A stretch of 64,000 bases of DNA, taken from FEB-12 sp964503315 (GTDB taxonomy: Bacteria > Zixibacteria > MSB-5A5 > GN15 > FEB-12). The translations under genes were made by a program, and so were the position numbers. The notes beneath the pieces are model-generated. The model saw only the letters and a list, made by a program, of their open reading frames with translations, ran no database searches and was not told the origin of the DNA. Location of the stretch: assembly GCA_964503315.1 (NCBI GenBank), contig CAZCZL010000001.1, positions 475,615-539,614 on the forward strand, read 5' to 3'. Below are positions 51,018 to 59,553 of this stretch, piece by piece (the stretch's first letter is position 1; each line of letters opens with the position of its first letter).

Positions 51018-51434
51018 TCAGACTTTGGCCGCCTGCCGGTTCGCAGTCGCAAATCCTGCATACTCCACATCTTCCTGCTGAATATGGTTGATCAGCCAGA
51101 GATTGAGGAAATTGAGCAGTGTGTTCGGCGTGACCAATTCACCTTTTTCGATGCGGGTCTGATACTCAACCACCTTGCGGGTCAGTTCATCGTGCAAACG
51201 TTTGTGCGCGTCGTAATTCGGATACTTGATCGACAGCATGAACGACTCTTCCGCCGCGAAGTGGCGTTTTGTGTAGCTCACCAACTCCCCGAGGATCGCG
51301 TTGATCTGGTCTTTTGCCCGCCCGTGCGTCATTGCTTCGTGCAACTTGTTGACCAGATTGACCAACTGCTGATGCTGCAAATCCATCGCGGCTACATTCA
51401 CCGACAACTTGTCATTCCACGTAATGAACGGCAT
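51018..51434 (-). CDS. Bacteriohemerythrin
   Basis: 138 residues from the ATG at 51434 (AAGGAG eight bases upstream); an open frame to 51542 is not supported. The di-iron ligands are all visible: H21, H58, E62, H77, H81, H117 and D122, in the order of the hemerythrin four-helix bundle (MDLQHQQL, RHFAAEESFM, HKRLHDEL, NHIQQED). It binds O2 reversibly for storage, sensing or delivery. No fused signalling domain. It is a single gene ending at the terminator. Confidence 0.95.
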   Translation of the reverse strand: MPFITWNDKLSVNVAAMDLQHQQLVNLVNKLHEAMTHGRAKDQINAILGELVSYTKRHFAAEESFMLSIKYPNYDAHKRLHDELTRKVVEYQTRIEKGELVTPNTLLNFLNLWLINHIQQEDVEYAGFATANRQAAKV

Positions 51435-51616
51435 AGATGCAACTCCTTGTTTGTTCGTCGAAGCGCCGTGTTTAGAGAAAGTTGTCGGTGCGAAACAGAG
51501 AAAAGTCAAGAGGAAAGACGCTTGTACCTGCAGTCGCTCCACAGCGTGTGCATCACCTGAACAGGCGATACTGGTATCTATTACTCTGGATTATCTGAAT
51601 CCTAAAATGGCCCGGT

Positions 51617-52450
51617 TCAAGCCATTTTCCGCGCAACCGCCTGGATCGTGCAGAGCCGACTATCTCCAAGACAGTGCCGCAAGTTCTCCATCTTCTTCTT
51701 GGCGGTCTCCCCCATCACGATCATGGGACTGAGAAGGGGCATAGTTGCCTGACGCGCCTTGTCAGCCATCCGTTCGAACCAATCAAGCGTTCGAAGAGTG
51801 GTGTCCTCCCACTCGATCATCCGCATCCCCTGTCCCTCGATTATCGCGCTGACATACTCCGGATAGGTGAGGAAACTGTACGATGGATCCTCCGCCCAGG
51901 GCATCGGGTAAGTTGGCATCTCATCCCCCTGACGAAAGACATCGTGGAACAGAAACTTCCCTCCGGGTTTCAGGACACGAATAATCTCAGCATAGAATTG
52001 ACGCTTCGCCTCGATATTCATCTGCACATGCTCAGTCCAGACGATATCAAATGAACCGTCCGAAAACGGCATCTGCAGCGCGCTGCCGTGCTGAAACGCG
52101 ATACTGCTATCCATCCCGACCAGCTTGGTCAGGCTCTCCGCTGCATCTATGAACTGGTGCGTGAGGTCGATTCCGGTTACGTGAGCACCAAACGTCTGAG
52201 CGAGGAAGCGCGATGATCCGCCGATACCACAGCCGACATCGAGCACGCGCCATCCCGGCTGCCACTCGATCCGGTTGGCCAGTTCGACTGTCCCCTCGCG
52301 GCCTCGCAGATGAAACTCATCGACCGGTGCGAGGTCATCGAGCGTCAGGTGATCCATATCTTTCCCCTGGTCTTTGAGCGCCTGCAGAATGCGGGCGAGG
52401 ATATCCCCGTGCGCGTAATGATGTTCGATCGTGGTGACATTCGGTTCCAT
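51617..52450 (-). CDS. SAM-dependent methyltransferase (sarcosine/dimethylglycine or tocopherol-type)
   Basis: 277 residues. Motif I VLDVGCGIGGSSRFLAQTFG, then VTGIDLTHQFIDAA (acidic ribose-binding Asp), AFQHGSALQMPFSDGSFDIVWTEHVQMN and VLKPGGKFLFHDVF. This GGSSR form of motif I is typical of gamma-tocopherol, sarcosine/dimethylglycine and some sterol methyltransferases. Possible roles are osmolyte or quinone methylation; no neighbouring gene decides it. It starts 160 bp from the divergent small membrane protein. Confidence 0.85.
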   Translation of the reverse strand: MEPNVTTIEHHYAHGDILARILQALKDQGKDMDHLTLDDLAPVDEFHLRGREGTVELANRIEWQPGWRVLDVGCGIGGSSRFLAQTFGAHVTGIDLTHQFIDAAESLTKLVGMDSSIAFQHGSALQMPFSDGSFDIVWTEHVQMNIEAKRQFYAEIIRVLKPGGKFLFHDVFRQGDEMPTYPMPWAEDPSYSFLTYPEYVSAIIEGQGMRMIEWEDTTLRTLDWFERMADKARQATMPLLSPMIVMGETAKKKMENLRHCLGDSRLCTIQAVARKMA

Positions 52451-52641
52451 TCTGGTCTCCTCTGTCAGGTCCAGCCCCTAAGGCCGAAGATAGAGCACAT
52501 TTGTCTATTTTGGCAAGTGCTTTGTCCCCCAATGCGGGCCCGCATCGAATCCACCTTGCGTCGTGGCTCCCGGTAGCGTATTGTTTTGTAGGACCGATCG
52601 TCCACGTTCATGCATCTCAGCCGGAGAATATGGAGGGCACT

Positions 52642-53241
52642 ATGCCTCGCTCTACTTTCATCCTGGTGTTGAGTCTCGCCGTCATCATGCAGGTCACGCC
52701 ATCCACGGCTCAACAATTGTCGTCTGTTCTCTGTCCCTGCCAGTCGCGGCAGATTTGGGCGGCCATCCCGGTCGGCAGTACGTTCACTCTGGCCGCTGAT
52801 ACTGTCCCACCGCCTTTCAAGTCTCCCTCGACGGCATTCAAGTATTCTCTCTGGGGGACAATTGCTCCACTCCCAACTTTGGTCCTGACTCTCCCCGCGA
52901 TAATCGTCGGGCCGTCGCTGGGGTATTTTTATGGCGGCATGCCGGGGCGTGCTTGGCTTGGTATCGGCCTTCGTACGGCAGGATTGGGCGGTATGGTCTC
53001 ATCGTTTGCGATTTGCGGATGGGATTGCGGACCGGGCGACAGCGGTTACGATATCGCCTGGGCGGTCTTTCTGGCTGGAGGTGGTTTAACAGTGGTGTCG
53101 GCGATTGTTGATATCGCGTCGGTGAAGGGGGATATCAGAGAGCGAAATGAAAAGCTCGCGGCGAAAGCTCAACTCACCGCTGGCCCGATGTACTTTCCGA
53201 TGACGAAGACGGTGGGTGTGGGCTTGGCACTGCGGTTTTGA
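52642..53241 (+). CDS. Small exported/membrane protein of unknown function
   Basis: 199 residues from the ATG at 52642, chosen because GGAGGG lies four bases before it; the frame is open to 52501. Signal peptide ~1-22 (STAQQ), then three to four hydrophobic segments (~70-95, 105-125, 130-155) rich in Gly. The end (VGVGLALRF) resembles a beta-strand. It looks like the uncharacterised FCB-type small membrane proteins with a Gly-rich core. No domain recognised. A terminator-like hairpin follows. Confidence 0.7.
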   Translation: MPRSTFILVLSLAVIMQVTPSTAQQLSSVLCPCQSRQIWAAIPVGSTFTLAADTVPPPFKSPSTAFKYSLWGTIAPLPTLVLTLPAIIVGPSLGYFYGGMPGRAWLGIGLRTAGLGGMVSSFAICGWDCGPGDSGYDIAWAVFLAGGGLTVVSAIVDIASVKGDIRERNEKLAAKAQLTAGPMYFPMTKTVGVGLALRF

Positions 53242-53270
53242 CGGTAGATCCACTCACCGATAGGAAGACA

Positions 53271-53305
53271 AAACCCCCGGCTCTTGCGAACCGGGGGTTG
53301 TTCTC
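53271..53305 (+). terminator. GC-rich terminator-like hairpin
   Basis: Stem ACCCCCGG/CCGGGGGT with a loop of about ten bases, preceded by AAA and followed by TTGTTCT. The T-run is weak. It lies 30 bp after the small membrane protein gene. Confidence 0.6.
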
Positions 53306-53308
53306 TAC

Positions 53309-53337
53309 ATTCTGGATTCCAGCTTTCGCCGGAATGA
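53309..53337. repeat. Dispersed-repeat-like sequence
   Basis: CTGGATTCCAGCTTTCGCCGGAATGA-type sequence with the short inverted repeat ATTCC/GGAAT. It is like a widespread small repeat of bacterial genomes (variants of GGATTCCCGCTTTCGCGGGAATGAC). It abuts the stop codon of the ASCH gene. Only one copy is in this window, so the assignment is by resemblance. Confidence 0.4.
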
Positions 53338-53341
53338 GGCA

Positions 53342-53773
53342 CTATTTGCCTTTGGAGACTTTCTTCTTCCGGAGGCGTTCCGGCGTAACCGGCCAAATCC
53401 CAAGCCAACCATTGCAGGGGATGGGGCGTTTATATCGTTTTGGGGACCGTAGAAAATAACTGAACTTTCCGTTCCGCCGTCTGCTCCGCGGTGTCTCTTT
53501 GACTTTGTACATGAAGACCTCTCCAATGATGCACTTTGTAATGGGAGAATATGTACCATCACGTTCGGTCTTCAAGAAACGCCTGTGTCTCCCCACGTCA
53601 TCCCAATACACCGTACTTGAGGCATGGATAAGAAGTGGTCCTGAGTGTTTTGAACGTACTTGGCGGTACTCTATCTTTTTCTTACCTGCAAGCACTAGGT
53701 CCGCATACGGCTGCCTAATTGAGATGGCTTTCTTATGAACCGGTCTCGTAGCGGGTAGTCTTCTTTTCGCCAT
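53342..53773 (-). CDS. ASCH/PUA-like domain protein
   Basis: 143 residues. The ASCH core is visible: KAISIRQPYADLVLAGKKKIEYRQVRS, PLLIHASS, then KCIIGEVFMY. The fold is PUA-like and related proteins bind RNA or modified nucleotides. Basic at both ends (KKKVSKGK). The base composition is a little richer in A+T than its neighbours, and a dispersed-type repeat lies right at its 3' end, which hints at horizontal acquisition. RNA-binding is inferred from the family; no direct target is known. Confidence 0.8.
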   Translation of the reverse strand: MAKRRLPATRPVHKKAISIRQPYADLVLAGKKKIEYRQVRSKHSGPLLIHASSTVYWDDVGRHRRFLKTERDGTYSPITKCIIGEVFMYKVKETPRSRRRNGKFSYFLRSPKRYKRPIPCNGWLGIWPVTPERLRKKKVSKGK

Positions 53774-53924
53774 GGACTCAGCCCTCCTCTTGAGCTATGA
53801 AGAATTGATCAAGAATAGTATTAGTTCATTTCTATTATAGGCATTTGCATCGGTTTTCGCAATGCACGAAAACAGGACAATTGTGATCTCGGCCGAGGCT
53901 TATGAGCGGGGCTGAGATTATCGG

Positions 53925-53957
53925 CAATAAAAAAGGCACCAATCATATTGGTGCCTT
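53925..53957 (-). terminator. Rho-independent terminator of groES-groEL
   Basis: Stem AAGGCACCAAT/ATTGGTGCCTT with a three-base loop, followed on the minus strand by TTTTTTATT. It lies 25 bp after the groEL stop. Confidence 0.9.
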
Positions 53958-53981
53958 CATTGTATCCAGTACTAATTCGAC

Positions 53982-55607
53982 TTAGTACATGTCGCCCATG
54001 CCGCCGCCCGGCATCGGAGGCATCGCCTTCTTCTCTTCCGGCTTGTCAGCGATGACAGCTTCGGTCGTCAGAAGAAGTCCGGCGATCGACGCGGCGTTTT
54101 CGAGCGCCGTGCGAGTCACCTTGGTCGGATCGATCACGCCGGCCTTCATCAGGTCTTCGAACGAATCCGTGTCGGCATTGTATCCGAACGCATCCTTCTC
54201 GGACATGACGCGGTTAAGCACAACTGAACCCTCGACACCAGCGTTGATAGCGATCTGGCGAAGCGGCTCTTCGATGGCGCGACGGATGATCTTCACACCC
54301 ACCATCTCTTCATCGGTGGCCTTGACGGAATCGAGCGCCTTGATAGTGCGGAGCAGGGCCACGCCGCCACCCGGCACGATACCTTCTTCGACCGCGGCGC
54401 GGGTCGCGTGGAGCGCGTCCTCGACACGAGCCTTTTTCTCTTTCATTTCGGTCTCGGTCGCGGCGCCGACATTGATCACCGCCACACCGCCGGCCAGCTT
54501 GGCCAGACGTTCCTGCAGTTTCTCACGGTCGTAATCAGAGGTGGTATCCTCGATCTGCTTGCGGATCTGACCGATACGAGCCTTGATATCTTCCTTCTTG
54601 CCGTTCCCTTCGACGATCGTGGTGTTATCCTTGTCGATCGAGATCTTCTTGGCGCGGCCAAGGTCGGTCATCACGGCGTTCTCGAGCTTGAAGCCGAGTT
54701 CTTCGGAGATGACCCGGCCACCGGTCAGGGTAGCGATATCTTCGAGCATCGCTTTGCGGCGATCACCGAAGCCCGGCGCCTTGACGGCGGCGACCTTCAG
54801 CGTACCACGCAGTTTGTTGACCACCAGGGTAGCGAGAGCCTCGCCCTCGATATCTTCGGCGATGATCAGCAACTGACGGCCGGACTGGGCGACTTTCTCC
54901 AGCACCGGGAGAAGATCCTTCATCGAGGCGATCTTCTTGTCATGGATCAGGATCAGCGCGTCTTCGAGCACCGTCTCCATTGAATCGGGATCGGTCACGA
55001 AATACGGGGAGACATAGCCGCGATCGAACTGCATTCCTTCGACCACTTCGAGCTTTGTCTCGGCGGACTTGGATTCTTCAACCGTGATGACGCCATCCTT
55101 GCCGACTTTTTCCATCGCTTCGGCGATCAGGTCGCCGATATGACGGTCGTTGTTGGCGGAAATGGTGCCGACGTTGGAGATCTCCTGGCGGCCGGAAACC
55201 GGCTTGGACATCTTCTTGATCTCGTTGGTCACAGCGCCGACGGCGAGGTCGATACCGCGCTTGATGGACATCGGGTTGTACCCGGCGGTCACGGACTTGA
55301 GACCCTCACGGAAAATAGCCTGAGCGATCAGGGTCGCGGTGGTCGTACCGTCACCGGCGACATCGGAGGTCTTGGAAGCAACCTCGCGCACCATCTGGGC
55401 GCCCATATTCTCAAAATGATCTTCGAGCTCGATCTCTTTCGCCACGGTCACACCGTCTTTGGTGATGGTCGGGGAACCGAACTTCTTCTCTATCGCCACA
55501 TTGCGGCCGCGGGGACCCAGGGTCACCTTGACGGCATCAGCCAGCTTATCCACGCCCTGTTTGAGGCGGGTGCGGGCAGTCGTATCGTATTCAATCAACT
55601 TTGCCAT
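53982..55607 (-). CDS. groL: Chaperonin GroEL (60 kDa)
   Basis: 541 residues. Near-consensus over the whole length: VTLGPRGRNVAIEKKFGSPTITKDG, DVAGDGTTTATLIAQAI (ATP-binding), AATETEMKEKKARVEDALHATRAAVEEGIVPGGG, and the Gly/Met-rich C-terminal tail ending GGGMGDMY. It folds proteins with GroES in an ATP-driven double ring. AAGGAG upstream of the ATG. It is co-transcribed with groES 35 bp upstream and both are under CIRCE. Confidence 0.98.
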   Translation of the reverse strand: MAKLIEYDTTARTRLKQGVDKLADAVKVTLGPRGRNVAIEKKFGSPTITKDGVTVAKEIELEDHFENMGAQMVREVASKTSDVAGDGTTTATLIAQAIFREGLKSVTAGYNPMSIKRGIDLAVGAVTNEIKKMSKPVSGRQEISNVGTISANNDRHIGDLIAEAMEKVGKDGVITVEESKSAETKLEVVEGMQFDRGYVSPYFVTDPDSMETVLEDALILIHDKKIASMKDLLPVLEKVAQSGRQLLIIAEDIEGEALATLVVNKLRGTLKVAAVKAPGFGDRRKAMLEDIATLTGGRVISEELGFKLENAVMTDLGRAKKISIDKDNTTIVEGNGKKEDIKARIGQIRKQIEDTTSDYDREKLQERLAKLAGGVAVINVGAATETEMKEKKARVEDALHATRAAVEEGIVPGGGVALLRTIKALDSVKATDEEMVGVKIIRRAIEEPLRQIAINAGVEGSVVLNRVMSEKDAFGYNADTDSFEDLMKAGVIDPTKVTRTALENAASIAGLLLTTEAVIADKPEEKKAMPPMPGGGMGDMY

Positions 55608-55642
55608 GGTATCATTAACTCCTTAATTGTTTCCCGACTCGG

Positions 55643-55936
55643 TTAGGCTTTCTGAATGACCGCGAAAATGTCGGATTCGCGCATGATCAGGTACTCTTCA
55701 CCGTTGACCGTCACTTCGGTCCCGGAATACTTCCCGTACAGAACGCGATCACCCTTCTTCACTTCGAGCGGCGTACGCTTTCCTTCATCAGAGGTGCGCC
55801 CCGGACCCACTTCGATGATCTCCCCTTCCATCGGTTTCTCTTTCGCGGTATCGGGGATGATGATACCACCGCGCTTCACTTCCTGCTCCTGGAACGGTCT
55901 GACCACAACACGGTCAGCAAGCGGCTTGATCTGCAT
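55643..55936 (-). CDS. groS: Co-chaperonin GroES (10 kDa)
   Basis: 97 residues. Family pattern: KPLADRVVVRPFQEQEVKRGGIIIPDTAKEKP, the mobile-loop region, EIIEVGPGR, VKKGDRVLYGKYSGTEV and EYLIMRESDIFAVI. It caps the GroEL ring. AGGAGG lies before the ATG. Regulated by the CIRCE element and promoter at 56060-56124. Confidence 0.98.
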   Translation of the reverse strand: MQIKPLADRVVVRPFQEQEVKRGGIIIPDTAKEKPMEGEIIEVGPGRTSDEGKRTPLEVKKGDRVLYGKYSGTEVTVNGEEYLIMRESDIFAVIQKA

Positions 55937-56059
55937 AATTGAACCTCCTCAATGAGTTATTAGAAAATCTGGTTTTGACCTCTGGACCTGGAGGGTGGGT
56001 AGCTTTCCAGCGTCCCCACCAAACCGGGTTGCCTTACTCTCTCTATACCTTCGTCGTTG

Positions 56060-56086
56060 TTAGCACTCACTATTGGCGAGTGCTAA
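56060..56086. promoter_or_regulatory. CIRCE element (HrcA operator)
   Basis: TTAGCACTC-N9-GAGTGCTAA, a perfect match to the consensus, between the groES promoter and start codon. It implies heat-shock control by the repressor HrcA, whose gene is not in this window. Confidence 0.97.
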
Positions 56087-56094
56087 CAATCCGT

Positions 56095-56124
56095 AGGATA
56101 CCGATTAAACGCCGATTCTGTCAA
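56095..56124 (-). promoter_or_regulatory. groESL sigma-70 promoter
   Basis: Minus strand TTGACA (56124-56119), 18-bp spacer, TATCCT (56100-56095), leading directly into CIRCE. The remainder of the 55,937-56,317 gap shows nothing else recognisable. Confidence 0.8.
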
Positions 56125-56317
56125 TATGGTTTCGCCTGAATTTGTGATTTTTTTCGCCTATTGGGGGCTGTGGTCTATCTTGGCCTGAAATAATAACTTA
56201 CGGGACAGACAAAAGTGCGGCTAAATAGCTATTCCCGCGAAATTTATACAACATTTCCACCCGGCCGCCGTATCAGGACAAAACAATCGATTTCTACAGT
56301 CTGAGGATGAGGTGATC

Positions 56318-57034
56318 ATGAAGCGGAACGTTCTTACCAAGATGCTGACTCTGGCATTTCTGACAATGGCTTTGCTGATATCCAGCGTGTCGGCCCAAAC
56401 TAATTTTATGGGTGGTTTGCATTTTAATGCCGGCTTCCCCCAAGGTGATTTCAAGGATAATCTCGACCGCAATGCTTTTGGCGCGGGCGGGCAGTTTTTC
56501 TTTGCCCCGAGCCGTTCGCCATTTGCGATCGGTGTGGAACTGGGTGTGAAAAATTACGGTAACGAAAGCCGGAGAGAGCCGTTTTCAACTACTATCCCGG
56601 ATGTCACCGTGAAGGTCGAGACATCAAACAATATGGTGGATGGCTTCCTGATCTTCCGGGCGCATGTCCCGAGCGGGCCGATTCGTCCGTATGTCGATGG
56701 TCTGGTTGGATTCAATTATCTGTTCACCGAGACCAAGATCTCCGACGCCAGCGATGGTGACGAGGTTGCCAAGTCGACCAATCAGGATGACGCGGTTTTC
56801 GCATACGGTGCGGGTGGCGGTCTGATGGTTCAAATCTATGATGGCGGGAAGCGCGAAGGGAAAAAGCCATTCCAGATTCTGCTGGATGCCGGCATGCGCT
56901 ATGTGATTGGTGGCGAAGCGCAGTATCTTAAAGAGGGTTCCATCCGCCGTGAGGGCGGCACTGTCACCTACGATTTGAGCGAGTCGAAGACCGATATGCT
57001 CCGCCTCCATGTAGGCATAGTCGGAAGATTCTAA
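56318..57034 (+). CDS. Outer-membrane beta-barrel (porin-like) protein
   Basis: 238 residues from the ATG at 56318 (GAGGT four bases upstream); an in-frame GTG six bases earlier is possible. Signal peptide 1-~25 (VSAQT), then alternating strands starting GGLHFNAGFPQGDFKD and FGAGGQFFFAP, ending LHVGIVGRF with a terminal Phe, the usual outer-membrane assembly signal. It fits the eight-to-ten-stranded OmpW/PorT-like superfamily. Function unknown. Followed by a strong terminator. Confidence 0.82.
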   Translation: MKRNVLTKMLTLAFLTMALLISSVSAQTNFMGGLHFNAGFPQGDFKDNLDRNAFGAGGQFFFAPSRSPFAIGVELGVKNYGNESRREPFSTTIPDVTVKVETSNNMVDGFLIFRAHVPSGPIRPYVDGLVGFNYLFTETKISDASDGDEVAKSTNQDDAVFAYGAGGGLMVQIYDGGKREGKKPFQILLDAGMRYVIGGEAQYLKEGSIRREGGTVTYDLSESKTDMLRLHVGIVGRF

Positions 57035-57058
57035 TTCTTGTCTTGGAGCGAGAACAAG

Positions 57059-57090
57059 AAACGGCGCCCTCGGGCGCCGTTTTTTGTTTT
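57059..57090. terminator. Rho-independent terminator
   Basis: Stem ACGGCGCCC/GGGCGCCGT with a short loop, followed by TTTTTTGTTTTT. It ends the outer-membrane protein gene and faces the convergent DinB gene. Confidence 0.9.
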
Positions 57091-57131
57091 TGTCCATATG
57101 CAGCATATCGAGACTACTGTCTCGGCCGCAC

Positions 57132-57620
57132 TCATCCAAAGCTCCGTTCGCGGCCGAGGGTCCGTCGAAGCACCGCGATCTGTCCGGCATGATAGAAGTC
57201 GTGCGCTTTAAGGAATAATACTGCTCCGAGGCGGGTGTCACTCCAGCCGGGCGCAATCTCGATCTCCACGCTCAGTTCGCCTTCATCCAGCAAGTCGAGA
57301 AACTCTACCACCATCCGCTGATAGTCGAATAACCGTTCGCGGACAGACTCAATGGAAGGGAACGCTTTCGGATCGGGGTGCATCTCCGCGCCGCGACGGA
57401 ACAGCTCATGCCATCCCTCAGGGAGCGAGATATGGCCGCCCAGCAACTTGCCGGACAGCACGGTCGTGGTCAGGATATGCCCGGTCAGCCACTTGATATG
57501 GTTGCCGTAGCCTGGAATCGTGTGCATCGATTCTTCTTCGGAGATATCCTCCACCAGACGCCGAATCGCCCCATGCATAGTGACAAGATGTGAACGGAGA
57601 GCGTCGCGTGAGACTGACAT
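57132..57620 (-). CDS. DinB-family four-helix protein
   Basis: 162 residues. The metal-binding His of the DinB/YfiT fold are in the expected places: GYGNHIKWLTGHIL in the second helix and KAHDFYHAGQIAVLRRTLG in the fourth. Relatives include bacillithiol S-transferases, mycothiol maleylpyruvate isomerases and damage-inducible proteins, so the reaction cannot be fixed. It lies 23 bp after coaX on the same strand. Confidence 0.85.
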   Translation of the reverse strand: MSVSRDALRSHLVTMHGAIRRLVEDISEEESMHTIPGYGNHIKWLTGHILTTTVLSGKLLGGHISLPEGWHELFRRGAEMHPDPKAFPSIESVRERLFDYQRMVVEFLDLLDEGELSVEIEIAPGWSDTRLGAVLFLKAHDFYHAGQIAVLRRTLGRERSFG

Positions 57621-57643
57621 AGTATTCTCCAGTGCAGATTTGT

Positions 57644-58408
57644 TCAGTTGAGATCGCCGATGAGGCGAAGGCCCTCGAGCGTCAGGGTCGGGTCGACCAT
57701 CCGGACATGTTTCGAGTATTTTTCCATATTACAGGCCAACCCACCAGTGGCAACGACGGCGGCACGTTCGAAACCGGTCTCTTCGATTATCTTCTCGATG
57801 ATGTAGTCGACCTGTCCGACGGTCCCGTAGAAAAGGCCAGACTTCAGCGCTCCGGCGGTTGATTTGCCGACCACGGTCGTGGGTGGTTCGATACGAACTT
57901 CAAAAAGACGCGCGGCCCGTCGAGCCAGTTCAGCCATCGAGGTCTCCGGCCCCGGGATGATCACGCCGCCGATATAGGCGCCGTTCGCGTTGACAATGTC
58001 AAAGGTCGTGGCGGTCCCAAAATCGACAATAATGATCGGTCCGCCAAACCGAGTGTATCCGGCGACCGCATTGGCTATTCGGTCCGCGCCGACTTGGTCG
58101 GGCTGGTCAATTTGGATGGTAATGGGAAGTTTGATATGCGAAGAAACCACCACCGGCACACAGCCAAAGTACTTCTTCGCCATCGTCTCGAAAGTCGGCG
58201 TCAGTGGAGGGACAACTGAAGCGATCACGACCTTGTCGACCTCTTCGTTGGCGATCTTCATCCGCTCCAACAGGCCGGTGCAAAAGAACCCCGCCTCATC
58301 GGCGGTTAGCGAACGGTTCGAGGCAACGCGAAAATGGTCCTTGAGGGTGGTCCCTTTATAGACCCCTACGACGGTGTTGGTGTTGCCGATATCGATGGCC
58401 AGAAGCAT
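57644..58408 (-). CDS. coaX: Type III pantothenate kinase
   Basis: 254 residues. ASKHA-fold kinase that phosphorylates pantothenate, the first step to CoA. Signatures: MLLAIDIGNTNTVVGVYKG (phosphate-1), IVDFGTATTFDIVNANGAYIGGVIIPG, the Asp of DQVGADRIANAVAGY, and GGLACNMEKYS. The type III enzyme needs a monovalent cation and is not inhibited by CoA. panB, an earlier pantothenate step, is in the window at 17810-18631. It follows a TM2 gene by 50 bp. Confidence 0.96.
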   Translation of the reverse strand: MLLAIDIGNTNTVVGVYKGTTLKDHFRVASNRSLTADEAGFFCTGLLERMKIANEEVDKVVIASVVPPLTPTFETMAKKYFGCVPVVVSSHIKLPITIQIDQPDQVGADRIANAVAGYTRFGGPIIIVDFGTATTFDIVNANGAYIGGVIIPGPETSMAELARRAARLFEVRIEPPTTVVGKSTAGALKSGLFYGTVGQVDYIIEKIIEETGFERAAVVATGGLACNMEKYSKHVRMVDPTLTLEGLRLIGDLN

Positions 58409-58458
58409 GGGGAGAATATACCGGGGTGGCTGGGGAAGTCAACCCCGGTCAGTTCGGC

Positions 58459-58743
58459 TCAACTGTAGCCGGGTGTCTGGTTGCCGTGCTGCTGGGCTGT
58501 CCAGTAGTTGATCTTCTCGGCCGACTTGTACGCGTCCCACATCCCGTATATCCAGATGATGGGCGAGGTGATTATGCCGATCAGCACAATTATCATGATC
58601 AGCGAGATACCATACGCGATCATGAAGAGTATCCCTTTGCCGAGCTGGCCATTGTAGATCTGTCCGAGCCCCGTCCAGAAGAACGAAAGCACGGCGGCCA
58701 GGCCAGGATTCTTGTAATAGACCGGCGGTGATGGTTGTTGCAT
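58459..58743 (-). CDS. TM2-domain membrane protein
   Basis: 94 residues from the ATG at 58743, chosen by GGAG six bases upstream; an in-frame TTG at 58758 is possible. TM2 domain: KNPGLAAVLSFFWTGLGQIYNGQLGKGILFMI, then a second long hydrophobic segment ISLIMIIVLIGIITSPIIWIYGMWDAYKSA. TM2 proteins are small two-helix membrane proteins of unknown function. It opens a minus-strand gene group with coaX and DinB. Confidence 0.85.
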   Translation of the reverse strand: MQQPSPPVYYKNPGLAAVLSFFWTGLGQIYNGQLGKGILFMIAYGISLIMIIVLIGIITSPIIWIYGMWDAYKSAEKINYWTAQQHGNQTPGYS

Positions 58744-58887
58744 GGTCATCTCCTGCAATGGATTTCTTTGTTCAATCTACGTCGTTTACGTCAGATTATT
58801 CAATAAGTTTTTTGAAAGGCACCCTGCCTTCGGCTGTTGAGCCAGTTCTATGGTTGAATCGGGATTCCTCTCCCCCTATATTCAGAT

Positions 58888-59553
58888 ATGCGCCCGCCGA
58901 CCTACCATCTGGGGGATGATTTTGACGCCAAGCTCACCGGTTTCGTCAACGCCATACAGTCGGCCTCAACTGAAGTCTTTTCGTCCGAATTCGGACAAAT
59001 CGGGGAATTCGTGGCCATGGCCAATGCCGATGAGCGCGAACGGGATGACCATCTTTTGCGACGCACTCCCGCCGAGTTCTACCTGTTGGAAGCTATTGCC
59101 TGTAAGATGTATGATCAGGCCAACCGCGACGCGTTCAATCGCACCAAAGAAACGCTGATCATATTGCCGGACTGTTTGTCATTGCATAACCCGGATTGCT
59201 CCAAGCTCGATGGCCAATGGGGGGATGTTTGCCGCGGCTGCACCCCTGACTGTCAGGCGGATCGGGCGGTCCAACTCGCCTCCAGGTACAATGCCCGCGT
59301 TGTTTTCTCTAAACGGAAGCTCTCAGAACAACTTGAGCATTTCGATAAACAGAGCAAGAGCCTCGGCGTTATCGGTATCGCATGCCTCTTAATGCTGGCC
59401 GAGGGGATGCGAAGCGCGATGAAACTGGGGATTCCGGTGCGGGGTATACCGCTCAACTACTGCGGGTGTGAGCACTGGAACGATGAGCCTTTTGCCTCAG
59501 CCTTTACATTCTCCCGCCTTCAAATGATCCTTGAGGAGAAATATGGAACTTGA
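58888..59553 (+). CDS. DUF116-family cysteine-rich protein
   Basis: 221 residues. The DUF116 Cys pattern is visible: LPDCLSLHNPDCSK, GDVCRGCTPDCQADRAVQL, IGIACLLMLAEGMRSAMKLGIPVRGIPLNYCGC. The Cys are placed for an Fe-S or zinc site. DUF116 is of unknown function and is commonest in anaerobes, sometimes linked to tRNA or lipoate metabolism by neighbourhood; neither is visible here. It overlaps the GNAT gene by 11 bp. The ATG at 58888 has no good ribosome-binding site. Confidence 0.8.
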   Translation: MRPPTYHLGDDFDAKLTGFVNAIQSASTEVFSSEFGQIGEFVAMANADERERDDHLLRRTPAEFYLLEAIACKMYDQANRDAFNRTKETLIILPDCLSLHNPDCSKLDGQWGDVCRGCTPDCQADRAVQLASRYNARVVFSKRKLSEQLEHFDKQSKSLGVIGIACLLMLAEGMRSAMKLGIPVRGIPLNYCGCEHWNDEPFASAFTFSRLQMILEEKYGT

